Shown here: piece by piece, positions 52,107 through 61,042 of the stretch
Layout of the letters: every line of letters begins with the position of its first letter
Numbering within the stretch: position 1 is the stretch's first letter
Origin: Paenibacillus lemnae
GTDB lineage: Bacteria > Bacillota > Bacilli > Paenibacillales > Paenibacillaceae
Direction: 5' to 3'
Length of the DNA: 64,000 bases
NCBI RefSeq assembly: GCF_012933385.1
Contig: NZ_JABBPN010000013.1
Span: 62,001 to 126,000, forward strand
Position numbers and translations under genes: made by a program
The notes under the pieces: model-generated
The model's database searches: none
What the model was told of the DNA's origin: nothing
The model's input: the letters and a program-made list of their open reading frames with translations, nothing else

Positions 52107-52862
52107 GTGCCAAATCACACAGTCAAACCAGCCGTCGAACAAGGCGGAAATGAACCGAAGGAACAATATGTACATTCGGTGTTTGAGAGTATTGCAGGCA
52201 AGTATGACATGATGAATGACCTGCTCAGCTTCAGGCAGCACAAGGCATGGCGGAAGTTCACCATGAAGACCATGAACATGCAGCCAGGGGATACGGCCAT
52301 TGACTTATGCTGTGGAACCTGCGACTGGACGATCAGTATGGCGCAGGCAAGTGAAACTGGACACATAGTCGGCCTGGATTTCAGTGAGAATATGCTCGGG
52401 GTAGGGCAGCAAAAAGTGGACAGGGAGAAGCTTCACCAACAGATCACCCTGGTGCAGGGAAATGCAATGAGCCTGCCTTATGATAGCAATCTATTTAATT
52501 ACGCTACCATCGGTTTCGGCTTGCGAAACGTTCCTGATTACACACAGGTTCTTCAAGAGATGAAGCGTGTAGTGAAGCCAGGGGGCATGGTTGTATGTCT
52601 GGAGTTGTCCAAACCGACCTGGCAGCCTTTCAAGGGGATGTACTATCTCTACTTTCAGCAAATGCTTCCCCTTATGGGCAAACTGGTTGCGAAACGATAC
52701 GAGCAGTATAAGTGGCTTCCGGAATCGTTGAAGCTGTTCCCGGGCAGGGAAGAACTGGCTGGGGTTTTTCGTGAGATTGGATTAACAAACGTCAAAGCTT
52801 TCCCCTTGACTGGCGGTATTGCTGCCTTACATATTGGAATCAAGGAGAAGAATGATGTTTAA
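52107..52862 (+). CDS. menG: Demethylmenaquinone methyltransferase
   Basis: This 251-residue SAM methyltransferase of the UbiE family makes the last methylation of menaquinone. Motif I is DLCCGTCDWT (residue 2 of the usual DxGxGTG is Leu and the first Gly is Cys), followed by GLDFSENML and GFGLRNVPDYTQVLQEMKRVVKPGG. The GTG at 52107 follows AGGGGGAAC; the long frame from 51975 overlaps hepS. It is called menH or ubiE in some annotations. Confidence 0.94.
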   Translation: MPNHTVKPAVEQGGNEPKEQYVHSVFESIAGKYDMMNDLLSFRQHKAWRKFTMKTMNMQPGDTAIDLCCGTCDWTISMAQASETGHIVGLDFSENMLGVGQQKVDREKLHQQITLVQGNAMSLPYDSNLFNYATIGFGLRNVPDYTQVLQEMKRVVKPGGMVVCLELSKPTWQPFKGMYYLYFQQMLPLMGKLVAKRYEQYKWLPESLKLFPGREELAGVFREIGLTNVKAFPLTGGIAALHIGIKEKNDV

Positions 52863-53727
52863 GAAAATTGGCGTTTATCTTGAAATGATTAAAGTGGAGC
52901 ATACCCTGTTTGCTCTGCCTTTCGCTGTTATGGGCGCTTTGATGGGCTCAGCGGTTGTCTTCGGCGCGCTGCCTTCCTGGGCAGAAATCGCATGGATATT
53001 TCTTGCCATGTTCGGCGCACGAAGTGCAGCATTTGGTTTGAACAGACTTGCTGATCAATATATTGATGCCAGAAATCCTCGCACAGCTAAACGTGCCATA
53101 CCAGCAGGGCTCCTAAAGCCAGGTGAAGTTATCATATTCGTTATCCTTTCTTTTATCGTGTTTTTCTGGGCTGCGGCGGAATTAGACCCTTTTGCCTTTC
53201 GGTTGCTCCCGATCGCTGTTTTTTTTCTAGTTATATATTCGTATACTAAACGGTTTACCTGGCTGTGTCATGTCGTTTTAGGTTTAACGACCTCACTGGC
53301 TCCTTTGGGAGGCTGGGTCGCTGTAACCGGACAGATGGACTGGAAAGCGATCGTGTTCTATATCGCACTGGCGTTTTGGACAGCAGGTTTTGATGTGGTT
53401 TACGCTTGTCAGGACGAAGATTTTGATAGAAAAGAAGGTCTGCATTCAATTCCTTCACGTTTCGGTCTTCATAAAGCGCTGTGGTTCGCACGGGGATTCC
53501 ATATCCTTACCGCAGTAGGATTCATCGTATTGTGGCTGGTCACACCGCTGGGCTTATGGTATTTGGCAGGAGCCATGATTGCTTGCGGTATTCTGTTTTA
53601 CCAGCATTATATTTTGTCGCCTAAAGATATGAGCCGTCTGCAAACCGCGTTCTTTACCATGAACAGCACCTTGAGCATCATTTTGTTTGTATTTACATGC
53701 ATTGACCTGGTGGTGAAATACTCTTGA
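52855..53727 (+). CDS. UbiA-family prenyltransferase (probable MqnP)
   Basis: This 290-residue membrane protein has about eight helices and UbiA motifs: NRLADQYIDARNPRTAKR (NxxxDxxxD) and DVVYACQDEDFDRKEG (DxxxD). It probably attaches the polyprenyl tail to the aromatic intermediate. The neighbours menG, ubiX, mqnA and hepT suggest the futalosine route, in which this would be MqnP. The ATG at 52855 follows AAGGAG. 4-hydroxybenzoate is less likely as substrate in this group. Confidence 0.85.
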   Translation: MFKKIGVYLEMIKVEHTLFALPFAVMGALMGSAVVFGALPSWAEIAWIFLAMFGARSAAFGLNRLADQYIDARNPRTAKRAIPAGLLKPGEVIIFVILSFIVFFWAAAELDPFAFRLLPIAVFFLVIYSYTKRFTWLCHVVLGLTTSLAPLGGWVAVTGQMDWKAIVFYIALAFWTAGFDVVYACQDEDFDRKEGLHSIPSRFGLHKALWFARGFHILTAVGFIVLWLVTPLGLWYLAGAMIACGILFYQHYILSPKDMSRLQTAFFTMNSTLSIILFVFTCIDLVVKYS

Positions 53728-54341
53728 AAGATAAACGTGAACGCAGCTGGGTGGTTGGTATCACAGGAGCCAGTGGTTCTATTTACGGCGTTCGTCTGAT
53801 CGAGACCTTGTTATCATTAGGGTATCATGTACATCTTGTCATTTCGAATGCCGGTTGGCGTGTACTTAAAGAAGAACTGGGCTGGCAGGTGGTCAATCGG
53901 GAAGAGATGCTTCAGCAGAGATTCGCCGCATATCCGGATCGGGTAACCTACCATGCCATTGGCGATATTGGTGCCAGCATTGCGAGCGGCTCTTACCTTG
54001 TGGAGGGGATGATCATTATGCCTTGTTCCATGGGAACCTTATCCTCTGTGGCACACGGCTCATCTGACAATCTGATGGCCAGGGCTGCCGATGTGATGCT
54101 GAAGGAGAGTCGTCCTCTTGTCCTCGTTCCAAGAGAAACACCCCTGCATGCAATCCATCTGGACAATATGCTCACCCTTTCAAGACTTGGTGTCAAAATT
54201 GTGCCTGCCATGCCAGCATTTTATTTTCACCCGAAGTCCATTGATGATATGGTAGACTTTCTGGTAGGAAAGGTACTCGACTGTCTTCGGATTGAACATC
54301 AATTGTTTACAAGGTGGGGTGACAGCAGTGCCGAACAATGA
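53724..54341 (+). CDS. ubiX: UbiX-family flavin prenyltransferase
   Basis: This 205-residue enzyme makes prenylated FMN for UbiD-type decarboxylases. Signature segments are GITGASGSIYGVRLIE, MPCSMGTLSSVAHG and RETPLHAIHLDNMLTLSRLG, followed by the FYFHPKSIDD lid. The TTG start overlaps the end of the prenyltransferase gene. In the futalosine route it would serve the UbiD-like decarboxylase (MqnL); no such gene is in this window. Confidence 0.92.
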   Translation: MKDKRERSWVVGITGASGSIYGVRLIETLLSLGYHVHLVISNAGWRVLKEELGWQVVNREEMLQQRFAAYPDRVTYHAIGDIGASIASGSYLVEGMIIMPCSMGTLSSVAHGSSDNLMARAADVMLKESRPLVLVPRETPLHAIHLDNMLTLSRLGVKIVPAMPAFYFHPKSIDDMVDFLVGKVLDCLRIEHQLFTRWGDSSAEQ

Positions 54342-55191
54342 CAAGAAGACTGTGATCGGCAAAATCAGTTATACCAATGCCTGGCCGTTGTTTTATCATG
54401 TGGATACAGACCGTCTTCCATTTGAGGCGGAGATTACGTCAGCGGTTCCGGCTGTGCTCAATCAGGGTATGCAGCAGGGGAACATTCACATTGGCGCTTT
54501 ATCTTCTTTTGCGTATGGGGAAGCCGCAGATAAACTGCTGCTTCTGCCGGATTTATCGGTGAGCTCCGACGGCGAGGTGAACTCCATTCTTTTGTTTTCT
54601 CGAAAACCGCTGGAACAGCTGGGCAGATCTGTTATTGCGCTTACAAACACTTCAGCCACTTCAGTTAATCTATTGAAGATTCTCATGCACAAAGCGCTCG
54701 GAGGATCACCTCAATATCTGACGCTCGAGCCTGATCTGGACAGCATGATGCAGTCAGCTGATGCTGCACTGCTTATCGGTGATCATGCCATTAAGGCTTC
54801 CTGGTATAATGAACAATATATCGTCACGGATCTGGGTCGATGGTGGAAGGAATGGTCAGGTCATCCGATGACCTATGCGGTATGGGCTGTGAATCGTGAT
54901 GCGGTTCTGCAGATGCCGTGGAAAATGAGCCGCATTGCTAGACTTTTTATCGAAAGCAAGCAGCGCAGTGAACAGGATCTTCAGCCGATCATCCATGAGG
55001 CAGCAGCCAGAATCGGCGGAACAGCAGAGTACTGGGATGCCTACTTCCATAATCTGAACTATAATTTCGGCCTCGATCAACAGCAGGGACTCCGCCTTTA
55101 TTTCCGATATGCCTTTGAACTCGGATTGTTGAAGCGGGATGTTGTTCCTGAGTTATGGATTGACAATATGGTGATGCAGGTGAAGGAATGA
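54328..55191 (+). CDS. mqnA: Chorismate dehydratase MqnA
   Basis: This 287-residue protein has the MqnA opening IGKISYTNAWPLFY and the periplasmic-binding-protein-like fold of the family. It converts chorismate to 3-enolpyruvylbenzoate, the first step of the futalosine menaquinone pathway. Further family-like motifs are GALSSFAYGE, LTNTSATSVNLL and WWKEWSGHPMTYAVWAVN. The GTG at 54328 follows AAGGTGGGGTGAC; a GTG at 54319 lies inside that site. It overlaps hepT by 4 nt. Confidence 0.9.
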   Translation: MPNNDKKTVIGKISYTNAWPLFYHVDTDRLPFEAEITSAVPAVLNQGMQQGNIHIGALSSFAYGEAADKLLLLPDLSVSSDGEVNSILLFSRKPLEQLGRSVIALTNTSATSVNLLKILMHKALGGSPQYLTLEPDLDSMMQSADAALLIGDHAIKASWYNEQYIVTDLGRWWKEWSGHPMTYAVWAVNRDAVLQMPWKMSRIARLFIESKQRSEQDLQPIIHEAAARIGGTAEYWDAYFHNLNYNFGLDQQQGLRLYFRYAFELGLLKRDVVPELWIDNMVMQVKE

Positions 55192-56162
55192 AACGACTAG
55201 ATATATTCGGAACCCTAAAAAAAGATATGGATGTTATTGAAAAAGAACTTTACCGCAGTATTGAAGGAGACGATTCACAGCTGGGTGAAACTTCTCTTCA
55301 CCTGCTGAAAGCCGGTGGCAAACGTCTGCGTCCAGTGTTTGTACTCATGGGCGGTAAATTTGGCAGCTATGATATTGATCGTCTGAAGTACGTCGCTGTA
55401 CCTTTGGAGCTGATTCACAGCGCATCCCTCGTACACGACGATGTAATTGATGATGCAGACATGCGCCGAGGCAAGCCGACCGTCAAAGCCAAGTGGGACA
55501 ACCGGATTGCGATGTATACCGGAGATTACATATATGGAAAAGCGCTTGAACTGACCACGAGACTGGAGAATCCGCAGATCCATCAGATTCTTGCTAAAGC
55601 CATGGTGGAGATGTCTATCGGAGAAATGGAACAGATTCGGGATTTTTTCAATGTAGACCAGAATGTTACGCGCTACCTATTGAGAATAAGACGGAAAACC
55701 TCACTCTTGATAGCCATTAGCTGTCAATTGGGAGCACTCGCTGCGGATGCGGACCGAAGAATTGCATCAGCAATGTATCGGTTTGGTTACAATGTAGGCA
55801 TGGCTTTTCAAATTCAGGATGATCTTCTGGATGTTTGCGGTACAGAAAAACAGATTGGCAAACCTCCCGGCAGTGACATCAGGCAGGGGAATATCTCTTT
55901 GCCGGTTATTTATGCCCTGGAGGATCCAGGTATCCGTATCTCGCTGCTAGAGGAAATCGAACGTATTCATGCTCACAACGGTCTGTGTGATGTCAGCAGG
56001 GCAGTAGAGATGATACGTGAAAGTTCGGGGATTGCTAGATCTGAGGCACTGGCCGACCGTTATATCGGCAAAGCTCTTAAAGCGCTGGATCAACTGCCCG
56101 ATATTCGTACCAAAAAACATTTAAAAGATATTGCACATTTTGTGACCAAGCGTTCATACTAG
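55188..56162 (+). CDS. hepT: Heptaprenyl diphosphate synthase component 2
   Basis: This 324-residue catalytic subunit makes the menaquinone side chain from isoprenyl diphosphates. Both aspartate-rich motifs are intact, HDDVIDDADMRRGK and FQIQDDLLD. It works with HepS, encoded nearby. The start overlaps mqnA (ATGA), which supports cotranslation. Confidence 0.95.
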   Translation: MKRLDIFGTLKKDMDVIEKELYRSIEGDDSQLGETSLHLLKAGGKRLRPVFVLMGGKFGSYDIDRLKYVAVPLELIHSASLVHDDVIDDADMRRGKPTVKAKWDNRIAMYTGDYIYGKALELTTRLENPQIHQILAKAMVEMSIGEMEQIRDFFNVDQNVTRYLLRIRRKTSLLIAISCQLGALAADADRRIASAMYRFGYNVGMAFQIQDDLLDVCGTEKQIGKPPGSDIRQGNISLPVIYALEDPGIRISLLEEIERIHAHNGLCDVSRAVEMIRESSGIARSEALADRYIGKALKALDQLPDIRTKKHLKDIAHFVTKRSY

Positions 56163-56192
56163 AATTAGTAAAAATGGGGAGTGATGAGGCTC

Positions 56193-56636
56193 ATGGAACG
56201 TACTTTTTTGATGGTCAAGCCGGATGGTGTTCAGCGGGGGTTAATCGGCAGAATCATCAGCCGTCTGGAGGATAAAGGGTTTAAGATGGTGGCAGGTAAG
56301 TTTTTGCTTATATCGGAAGATCAGGCCAAGCGGCATTATGCTGAGCATGAAGGCAAGGATTTCTTTGATAATCTGGTTTCTTTCATCACGTCAGGACCGG
56401 TTTTTGCTATGGTTTGGGAAGGTGACGAGATTATCGAGCTGTCGCGCATAGTGATCGGGAAGACGAATGTGAAAGAAGCCCAGCCGGGAACGATACGCGG
56501 TGACTTTGCATTACATACTCCGCGCAATCTCATTCATGGCTCGGACTCTCCGAATAGTGCGGAACGGGAAATTCATAATTTTTTTGAACAGCATGAGTTG
56601 GTCTCTTATGAAAAAACAATCAGCCTATGGAACTGA
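56193..56636 (+). CDS. ndk: Nucleoside diphosphate kinase
   Basis: This 147-residue enzyme moves gamma-phosphate between NTPs and NDPs. Motifs include [16 protein letters not shown], the P-loop-like region and [16 protein letters not shown] with the phosphorylated His. The ATG at 56193 lies after GGGGAGTGATGAGG. It precedes cheR as in B. subtilis. Confidence 0.95.
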   Translation: MERTFLMVKPDGVQRGLIGRIISRLEDKGFKMVAGKFLLISEDQAKRHYAEHEGKDFFDNLVSFITSGPVFAMVWEGDEIIELSRIVIGKTNVKEAQPGTIRGDFALHTPRNLIHGSDSPNSAEREIHNFFEQHELVSYEKTISLWN

Positions 56637-56662
56637 GAACTTCGGGTGACAGGGAAGGGAAA

Positions 56663-57463
56663 ATGACGGAAACTTCGGGTCTGGATCAAGATTATATCGG
56701 ATTTATCCGAAATGTAGCCCGTAGTACAGGCATTAATCTGGCAGATTATAAGGAAACCCAGATGAAACGCAGACTGACCACACTTCGCTTAAAGTACGGG
56801 TTTAATACATTCGCTTCTTTTTACGATGGCATGGTCAAGGATAAGCAGCTGTTTCAAGAGTTTCTGGACCGAATGACAATTAACGTTTCAGAATTTTGGC
56901 GTAATCCGAACCGATGGGAAGTGCTCAGAAAGGTGATCCTGCCTGAATTGAAAGGTTATGGACATGCTAGACTTCGTGTCTGGAGCGCAGCCTGTTCTAC
57001 CGGTGAAGAGCCTTATACATTAGCCATGATCTTGTCGGAGGAGAAGCTGCTCGGTAACAGCAGTATTTTGGCAACAGATCTGGATGAAGGGGCACTGGAC
57101 AAGGCCAGGCAAGGACTCTATCTGGAACGCTCCCTCAAGGACGTTCCCAAAGATATAGCCTCCCGCTATTTTACAGAAGAGGGGCCCATGTTCCGCTTCA
57201 GTGAAAAGTTAAAGAAAGAAGTCCGCTTTCAAAAACAAAACCTGCTGACAGACCACTTTGAAACTGGTCTCGACTTGATCGTTTGCCGAAATGTGATGAT
57301 CTATTTCACGGAAGAAGCAAAGCATCAGCTGTATCAGAAATTTGCAGCAAGCTTGCGTCCAGGCGGTGTTCTGTTTGTGGGCAGTACAGAGCAAATATTT
57401 AATCCCGGACAGTATGGACTGGAAGCTGCCGAGACGTTTTTTTATCGTAAAATAAGAAGCTAA
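56663..57463 (+). CDS. cheR: Chemotaxis protein methyltransferase CheR
   Basis: This 266-residue SAM enzyme methylates chemoreceptor glutamates. The N-terminal CheR domain includes MKRRLTTLRLKYGFNTFASFY and NVSEFWRNPNRWEVL. The SAM motif is VWSAACSTGEEPYTLAMIL, and DLIVCRNVMIYF follows. An in-frame ATG at 56627 lies inside ndk; the one at 56663 has AGGGAAGGG directly upstream. In B. subtilis cheR lies here too, apart from the other chemotaxis genes. Confidence 0.93.
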   Translation: MTETSGLDQDYIGFIRNVARSTGINLADYKETQMKRRLTTLRLKYGFNTFASFYDGMVKDKQLFQEFLDRMTINVSEFWRNPNRWEVLRKVILPELKGYGHARLRVWSAACSTGEEPYTLAMILSEEKLLGNSSILATDLDEGALDKARQGLYLERSLKDVPKDIASRYFTEEGPMFRFSEKLKKEVRFQKQNLLTDHFETGLDLIVCRNVMIYFTEEAKHQLYQKFAASLRPGGVLFVGSTEQIFNPGQYGLEAAETFFYRKIRS

Positions 57464-57497
57464 AGAGCTGATGCATATTATCAAGCTGCAGCACTGA

Positions 57498-57545
57498 AAT
57501 GGAGCCGCTCTCAAGATCTCGGATCTTATGGGCAGCTCCATTTTC
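57498..57545 (+). terminator. Terminator after cheR
   Basis: AAATGGAGC (57498-57506) and GCTCCATTT (57535-57543) close a long imperfect stem whose tip is AAGATC-TCG-GATCTT. T4 follows. Confidence 0.75.
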
Positions 57546-57560
57546 TGCATGTGTCCATTC

Positions 57561-57589
57561 TTGTCAAAGAGAGTGAGCTATACTATAAT
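57561..57589 (+). promoter_or_regulatory. SigA promoter of aroB
   Basis: TTGTCA (57561-57566) and TATAAT (57584-57589) are 17 nt apart. Confidence 0.72.
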
Positions 57590-57652
57590 GGCAGAAGATA
57601 ATTACGGATTTTAGCGGTTTACAGTCCTAAAATGTTAAGGGGGAGCGTTTCA

Positions 57653-58753
57653 TTGAGAACACTTAAAGTCGAGCTGGGAGAGCGATCCTATCCGATCTAT
57701 ATAGGACGAAATTTGCTGCAGCACACTGGTGCCATGAGCGCAGAATGCGGGATCAGCCGGAAAAGCCGTCATCTGATCGTAACCGATGAAAGTGTTGCGC
57801 CTCACTATTTGAAGAAAGTGAAAGACAGCTTGGAATCCGCCGGTTTTCAAGTGGCAGCCCATATCGTGCCTTCTGGCGAATCCTCCAAATCATTAAACGT
57901 CTACGAAGAAGTCATGACGACGGCGATTTCATCCAAGCTGGACCGGAATTCCTCTGTATTTGCTTTAGGCGGCGGCGTGGTTGGTGATCTTGCGGGGTTT
58001 GTGGCAGCCTCTTATATGAGAGGCATTACATTTGTCCAGCTGCCAACGACAATCCTAGCGCATGACAGCAGTGTTGGCGGTAAAGTGGCTGTCAACCATC
58101 CACTGGCAAAAAATATGATCGGTGCTTTTCACCAGCCGGTGATGGTTCTGTATGATGTGGATACACTAACGACCCTTCCGGCCCGGGAAGTATCTTCCGG
58201 ATTAGCTGAAATGGTAAAACACGGTCTCATTATGGATCGGGAATTTGCCTACTGGTGCCTTGAGCATGCGTCTGATTTACTGGCGCTCGACCCAGAAAGC
58301 CTCACATACGGACTTGAACGGGGATGTGCTATAAAAGCAGAGGTTGTCTCCCAGGACGAACGGGAAGGCGGACTGCGTGCCATTTTGAATCTGGGGCACA
58401 CGATCGGACATGCGGTGGAAGCCGTAGGCGGTTACGGACGTTTTCTTCATGGGGAAGCGATCGCGATCGGAATGGCTGGATCGGCCATGCTGGCGGAATC
58501 CTTGGGCAGGGCTGATCTCTATCATGAAACGGTTGCTATGCTGAAAGCATTACATTTGCCTGTGAGCCTTCCTTCGGATGTATCTGTGGATCAGGTGATG
58601 GAGGCGATGCAGCATGACAAGAAGTTTTCAGAAGGTCAAATGGTGTTTATCATACCTGAACAAATTGGCAAGGTCAGTATTGTGAAAGATGTACCGGTTG
58701 CGGCTGTACGTGCTGTGGTCGAACGTTTACAGAAAGAGGGGGAGAACGGATGA
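57653..58753 (+). CDS. aroB: 3-dehydroquinate synthase
   Basis: This 366-residue enzyme makes 3-dehydroquinate in the shikimate pathway. Motifs are GGGVVGDLAGFVAASYMRG, PTTILAHDSSVGGKVAVNHP, and the zinc His residues in NLGHTIGHAVE and HGEAIAIGM. The TTG at 57653 follows AAGGGGGAG at 7 nt. It overlaps aroH, so the two form a unit with their own promoter. Confidence 0.95.
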   Translation: MRTLKVELGERSYPIYIGRNLLQHTGAMSAECGISRKSRHLIVTDESVAPHYLKKVKDSLESAGFQVAAHIVPSGESSKSLNVYEEVMTTAISSKLDRNSSVFALGGGVVGDLAGFVAASYMRGITFVQLPTTILAHDSSVGGKVAVNHPLAKNMIGAFHQPVMVLYDVDTLTTLPAREVSSGLAEMVKHGLIMDREFAYWCLEHASDLLALDPESLTYGLERGCAIKAEVVSQDEREGGLRAILNLGHTIGHAVEAVGGYGRFLHGEAIAIGMAGSAMLAESLGRADLYHETVAMLKALHLPVSLPSDVSVDQVMEAMQHDKKFSEGQMVFIIPEQIGKVSIVKDVPVAAVRAVVERLQKEGENG

Positions 58754-59127
58754 TGATGAATCGAGGTATCCGTGGAGCAACGACTGTATCAAGCAATGAT
58801 GAACAGGAAATTCTTGAGGGAACCATTGTTTTGCTCAGGGAAATGATCAACCGCAATCAGCTGGATCCGGAATATATCAGTAATATCTGGATTACGATGA
58901 CACAGGACCTGGACGCTGCTTTTCCGGCTAAAGCCATTCGCGGGCTTGAAGGCTGGGATCTTGTTCCGCTGATGTGTTCTGTGGAAATTCCCGTAAAGGG
59001 AAGTCTTCCGCGCTGTATCAGGCTGATGGTACAAGTGAATACGGAGAAAAGCCAGAAAGACATCCGACATGTTTATTTGAACGAAGCACAGCGCCTGCGC
59101 CCAGATCTCTCTGCAGCGACATCATAA
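58753..59127 (+). CDS. aroH: Chorismate mutase (AroH type)
   Basis: This 124-residue enzyme makes prephenate from chorismate. It starts RGIRGATTV, with the active-site Arg near residue 6, and ends with the C-terminal loop YLNEAQRLRPDL. ATG codons occur at 58750, 58753 and 58756; GAGGGGGAG suits 58753 best. The TGA of aroB overlaps it. Confidence 0.94.
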   Translation: MMNRGIRGATTVSSNDEQEILEGTIVLLREMINRNQLDPEYISNIWITMTQDLDAAFPAKAIRGLEGWDLVPLMCSVEIPVKGSLPRCIRLMVQVNTEKSQKDIRHVYLNEAQRLRPDLSAATS

Positions 59128-59135
59128 ATTTAGGG

Positions 59136-59165
59136 TTGCACCTTATATCACTCATCATGTATAGT
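59136..59165 (+). promoter_or_regulatory. Promoter of the trp operon
   Basis: TTGCAC (59136-59141) and TATAGT (59160-59165) are 18 nt apart. Transcription would begin near 59172, right before the TRAP site. Confidence 0.55.
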
Positions 59166-59170
59166 ATTAA

Positions 59171-59423
59171 GCAGAATAGCTGAGTAGAGTTTAGATGAGT
59201 ATAGATGAGCAGAGATGAGCTAAAGTGTAATAACATCCGACATTTCAAGAACATAACTTCGAGCCGCAATACGTCTGTATCCTTTGCACGGATCAGTGGA
59301 ACAATACCACTGCTCTATATGATGGGGTTTATCGACGGGTGTGCTGTGAGGTTTTGTAATTACTTGAATGTGCTCTTTTATATAATCTCATCGATAAACC
59401 TCTACTCCGGTAGAGGTTTTTTT
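59171..59423 (+). ncRNA. TRAP-type trp attenuator leader
   Basis: Nine (G/T)AG triplets run from 59176 to 59218, each separated by exactly two bases (TAG, GAG, GAG, TAG, GAG, TAG, GAG, GAG, GAG). A CAG in phase precedes them. Bases 59181-59198 can pair with 59387-59407 (CTCATC, then TAAACCTCTACTC, with a 1-nt and a 2-nt bulge), forming the antiterminator. That pairing competes with the terminator stem at 59396-59419. TRAP bound to tryptophan should cover the triplets and allow termination. The rest of the leader (about 59219-59386) has no gene. Confidence 0.92.
59396..59423 (+). terminator. Attenuator terminator of the trp operon
   Basis: AAACCTCTAC (59396-59405) pairs with GTAGAGGTTT (59410-59419) around TCCG, and the T run extends to 59423. 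Confidence 0.93.
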
Positions 59424-59464
59424 AAATTCACAAACATAAGAAAAATTGAAGGAGGAATGGCAAA

Positions 59465-61018
59465 ATGGCGAGTCCATCTGTGGAAAAGGTAGTCAGCCTG
59501 GCACGACAATATAATCTGATACCTGTAACGGTTCATTTGCTGGCTGATATGGAAACACCGATCCGCTTGTTTCAGAGGTACGCTGAGCGGAAGCGGGCGT
59601 TTTTACTGGAAAGTGTGGAGGGCGGTATTCAATGGGCACGATACTCGTTTATTGGAACGGACCCATTCCTCATGATCTCCGGTAAACAGGGACGTATAGA
59701 GGTCGAGGTTGATGGTCAGCAAAGACAGCTGACCGGGAAGCCGGTAGAAGAGCTGAAGACGCTTTTGAGGAATTACCGAAGTCCCCATATTGAAGGAATG
59801 CCGCCTTTTACAGGAGGAGCCATCGGGTTTTTCGGTTACGACCTGCTTCAATATTATGAGAAGCTTCCGGCCCATGCCCTCGATGACCTCGGGATGGACG
59901 ATATTCGCTTTATGTTCTGTGACCAGATCATTGTCTTTGACCACGTAAAACAGCAAATTATGCTGCTTGCAAATGTTCATGTTTCCGAGGGAGACAGTGA
60001 TGAAGATATCCGTCGTTCCTACGAAAAGGTGTGCAGAAAGCTGGAAGAAACCGCTGAGCAGCTTCAGGAACAAGGGCCTCGCGAGAATGTGAATTCCCGT
60101 GGCATTCCGACAGATCTGGAGCCGTCAAATATTCAATCCAATATGACTAAAGAACAGTACATGTCGAATGTAGAAAAGGCGAAGGAGTATATCCGCGCTG
60201 GCGATATTTTTCAAGTGGTACTGTCACAACGTTTTCATGTAGACACCGAGGTTTCACCATTACATGTGTACCGGGTGCTGCGAACGATGAATCCGTCACC
60301 GTATATGTATTACTTGAAGATGGATGAGGAAATTATCGTGGGAACTTCACCGGAAGCTCTGGTCAAGGTAGACGGAACACGGTTGGAAACACGTCCTATT
60401 GCCGGCACACGTCCACGGGGAGCGGATGAGGCGGCTGACAAGGAGCTGGCAGAGGATCTACTTAAAGATGAAAAAGAACGGGCAGAGCATCTGATGCTGG
60501 TGGATCTCGGTCGTAATGACCTGGGCCGGGTCAGTGAATTCGGAAGCGTAAAATGTGACTCTTTTATGGAAATTGAACGATACTCCCATGTCATGCACAT
60601 GGTATCCGGAGTTTCCGGCAAATTGCGAGAGGATAAAGACTTCTTTGATGCATTTCTTTCTTGTCTGCCTGCAGGCACAGTATCGGGAGCTCCCAAGCTC
60701 CGCGCCATGGAAATTATTGCTGAACTCGAACGGGAAGCCAGAGGGGCATATGCCGGAGCGATAGGCTATCTCGGATTTGCAGGAAATATGGATTCCTGTA
60801 TTACGATTCGAACCATTATTTTCCGTAAAGGAAGAGCCTATGTGCAGGCTGGGGCGGGGATCGTATGGGATTCTGTTCCAGAGAAGGAATACGAAGAAAC
60901 GGTCAATAAGGCAAAAGGAATGCTGAAGGCGATCCGTGTGGCTGAGGCCATGTTCCCGCGCCAGACCCAATCTGATTCGGTAACCAATCAGGATTATCTT
61001 TACGAATATACACCATAA
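59465..61018 (+). CDS. trpE: Anthranilate synthase component I
   Basis: This 517-residue enzyme makes anthranilate from chorismate with the amidotransferase subunit. The tryptophan feedback motif LLES is near residue 47 (AFLLESVEGG), and the chorismate-binding part includes PIAGTRPRG and GDIFQVVLSQRF. The ATG lies 8 nt after GGAGGAAT. It is the first gene of trpEDCFB and lies behind the TRAP attenuator. No trpG is fused or adjacent; as in B. subtilis, a pabA-type gene elsewhere probably serves. Confidence 0.96.
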   Translation: MASPSVEKVVSLARQYNLIPVTVHLLADMETPIRLFQRYAERKRAFLLESVEGGIQWARYSFIGTDPFLMISGKQGRIEVEVDGQQRQLTGKPVEELKTLLRNYRSPHIEGMPPFTGGAIGFFGYDLLQYYEKLPAHALDDLGMDDIRFMFCDQIIVFDHVKQQIMLLANVHVSEGDSDEDIRRSYEKVCRKLEETAEQLQEQGPRENVNSRGIPTDLEPSNIQSNMTKEQYMSNVEKAKEYIRAGDIFQVVLSQRFHVDTEVSPLHVYRVLRTMNPSPYMYYLKMDEEIIVGTSPEALVKVDGTRLETRPIAGTRPRGADEAADKELAEDLLKDEKERAEHLMLVDLGRNDLGRVSEFGSVKCDSFMEIERYSHVMHMVSGVSGKLREDKDFFDAFLSCLPAGTVSGAPKLRAMEIIAELEREARGAYAGAIGYLGFAGNMDSCITIRTIIFRKGRAYVQAGAGIVWDSVPEKEYEETVNKAKGMLKAIRVAEAMFPRQTQSDSVTNQDYLYEYTP

Positions 61019-61042
61019 GGATGATGAAGGAGGAGCAGGACA

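Noticed and set aside
59205..59492. Frame of 95 codons across the trp leader
   Set aside because: It runs through the TRAP site, the antiterminator and terminator and overlaps the trpE start out of frame. It has no ribosome site and is not a leader peptide rich in Trp.
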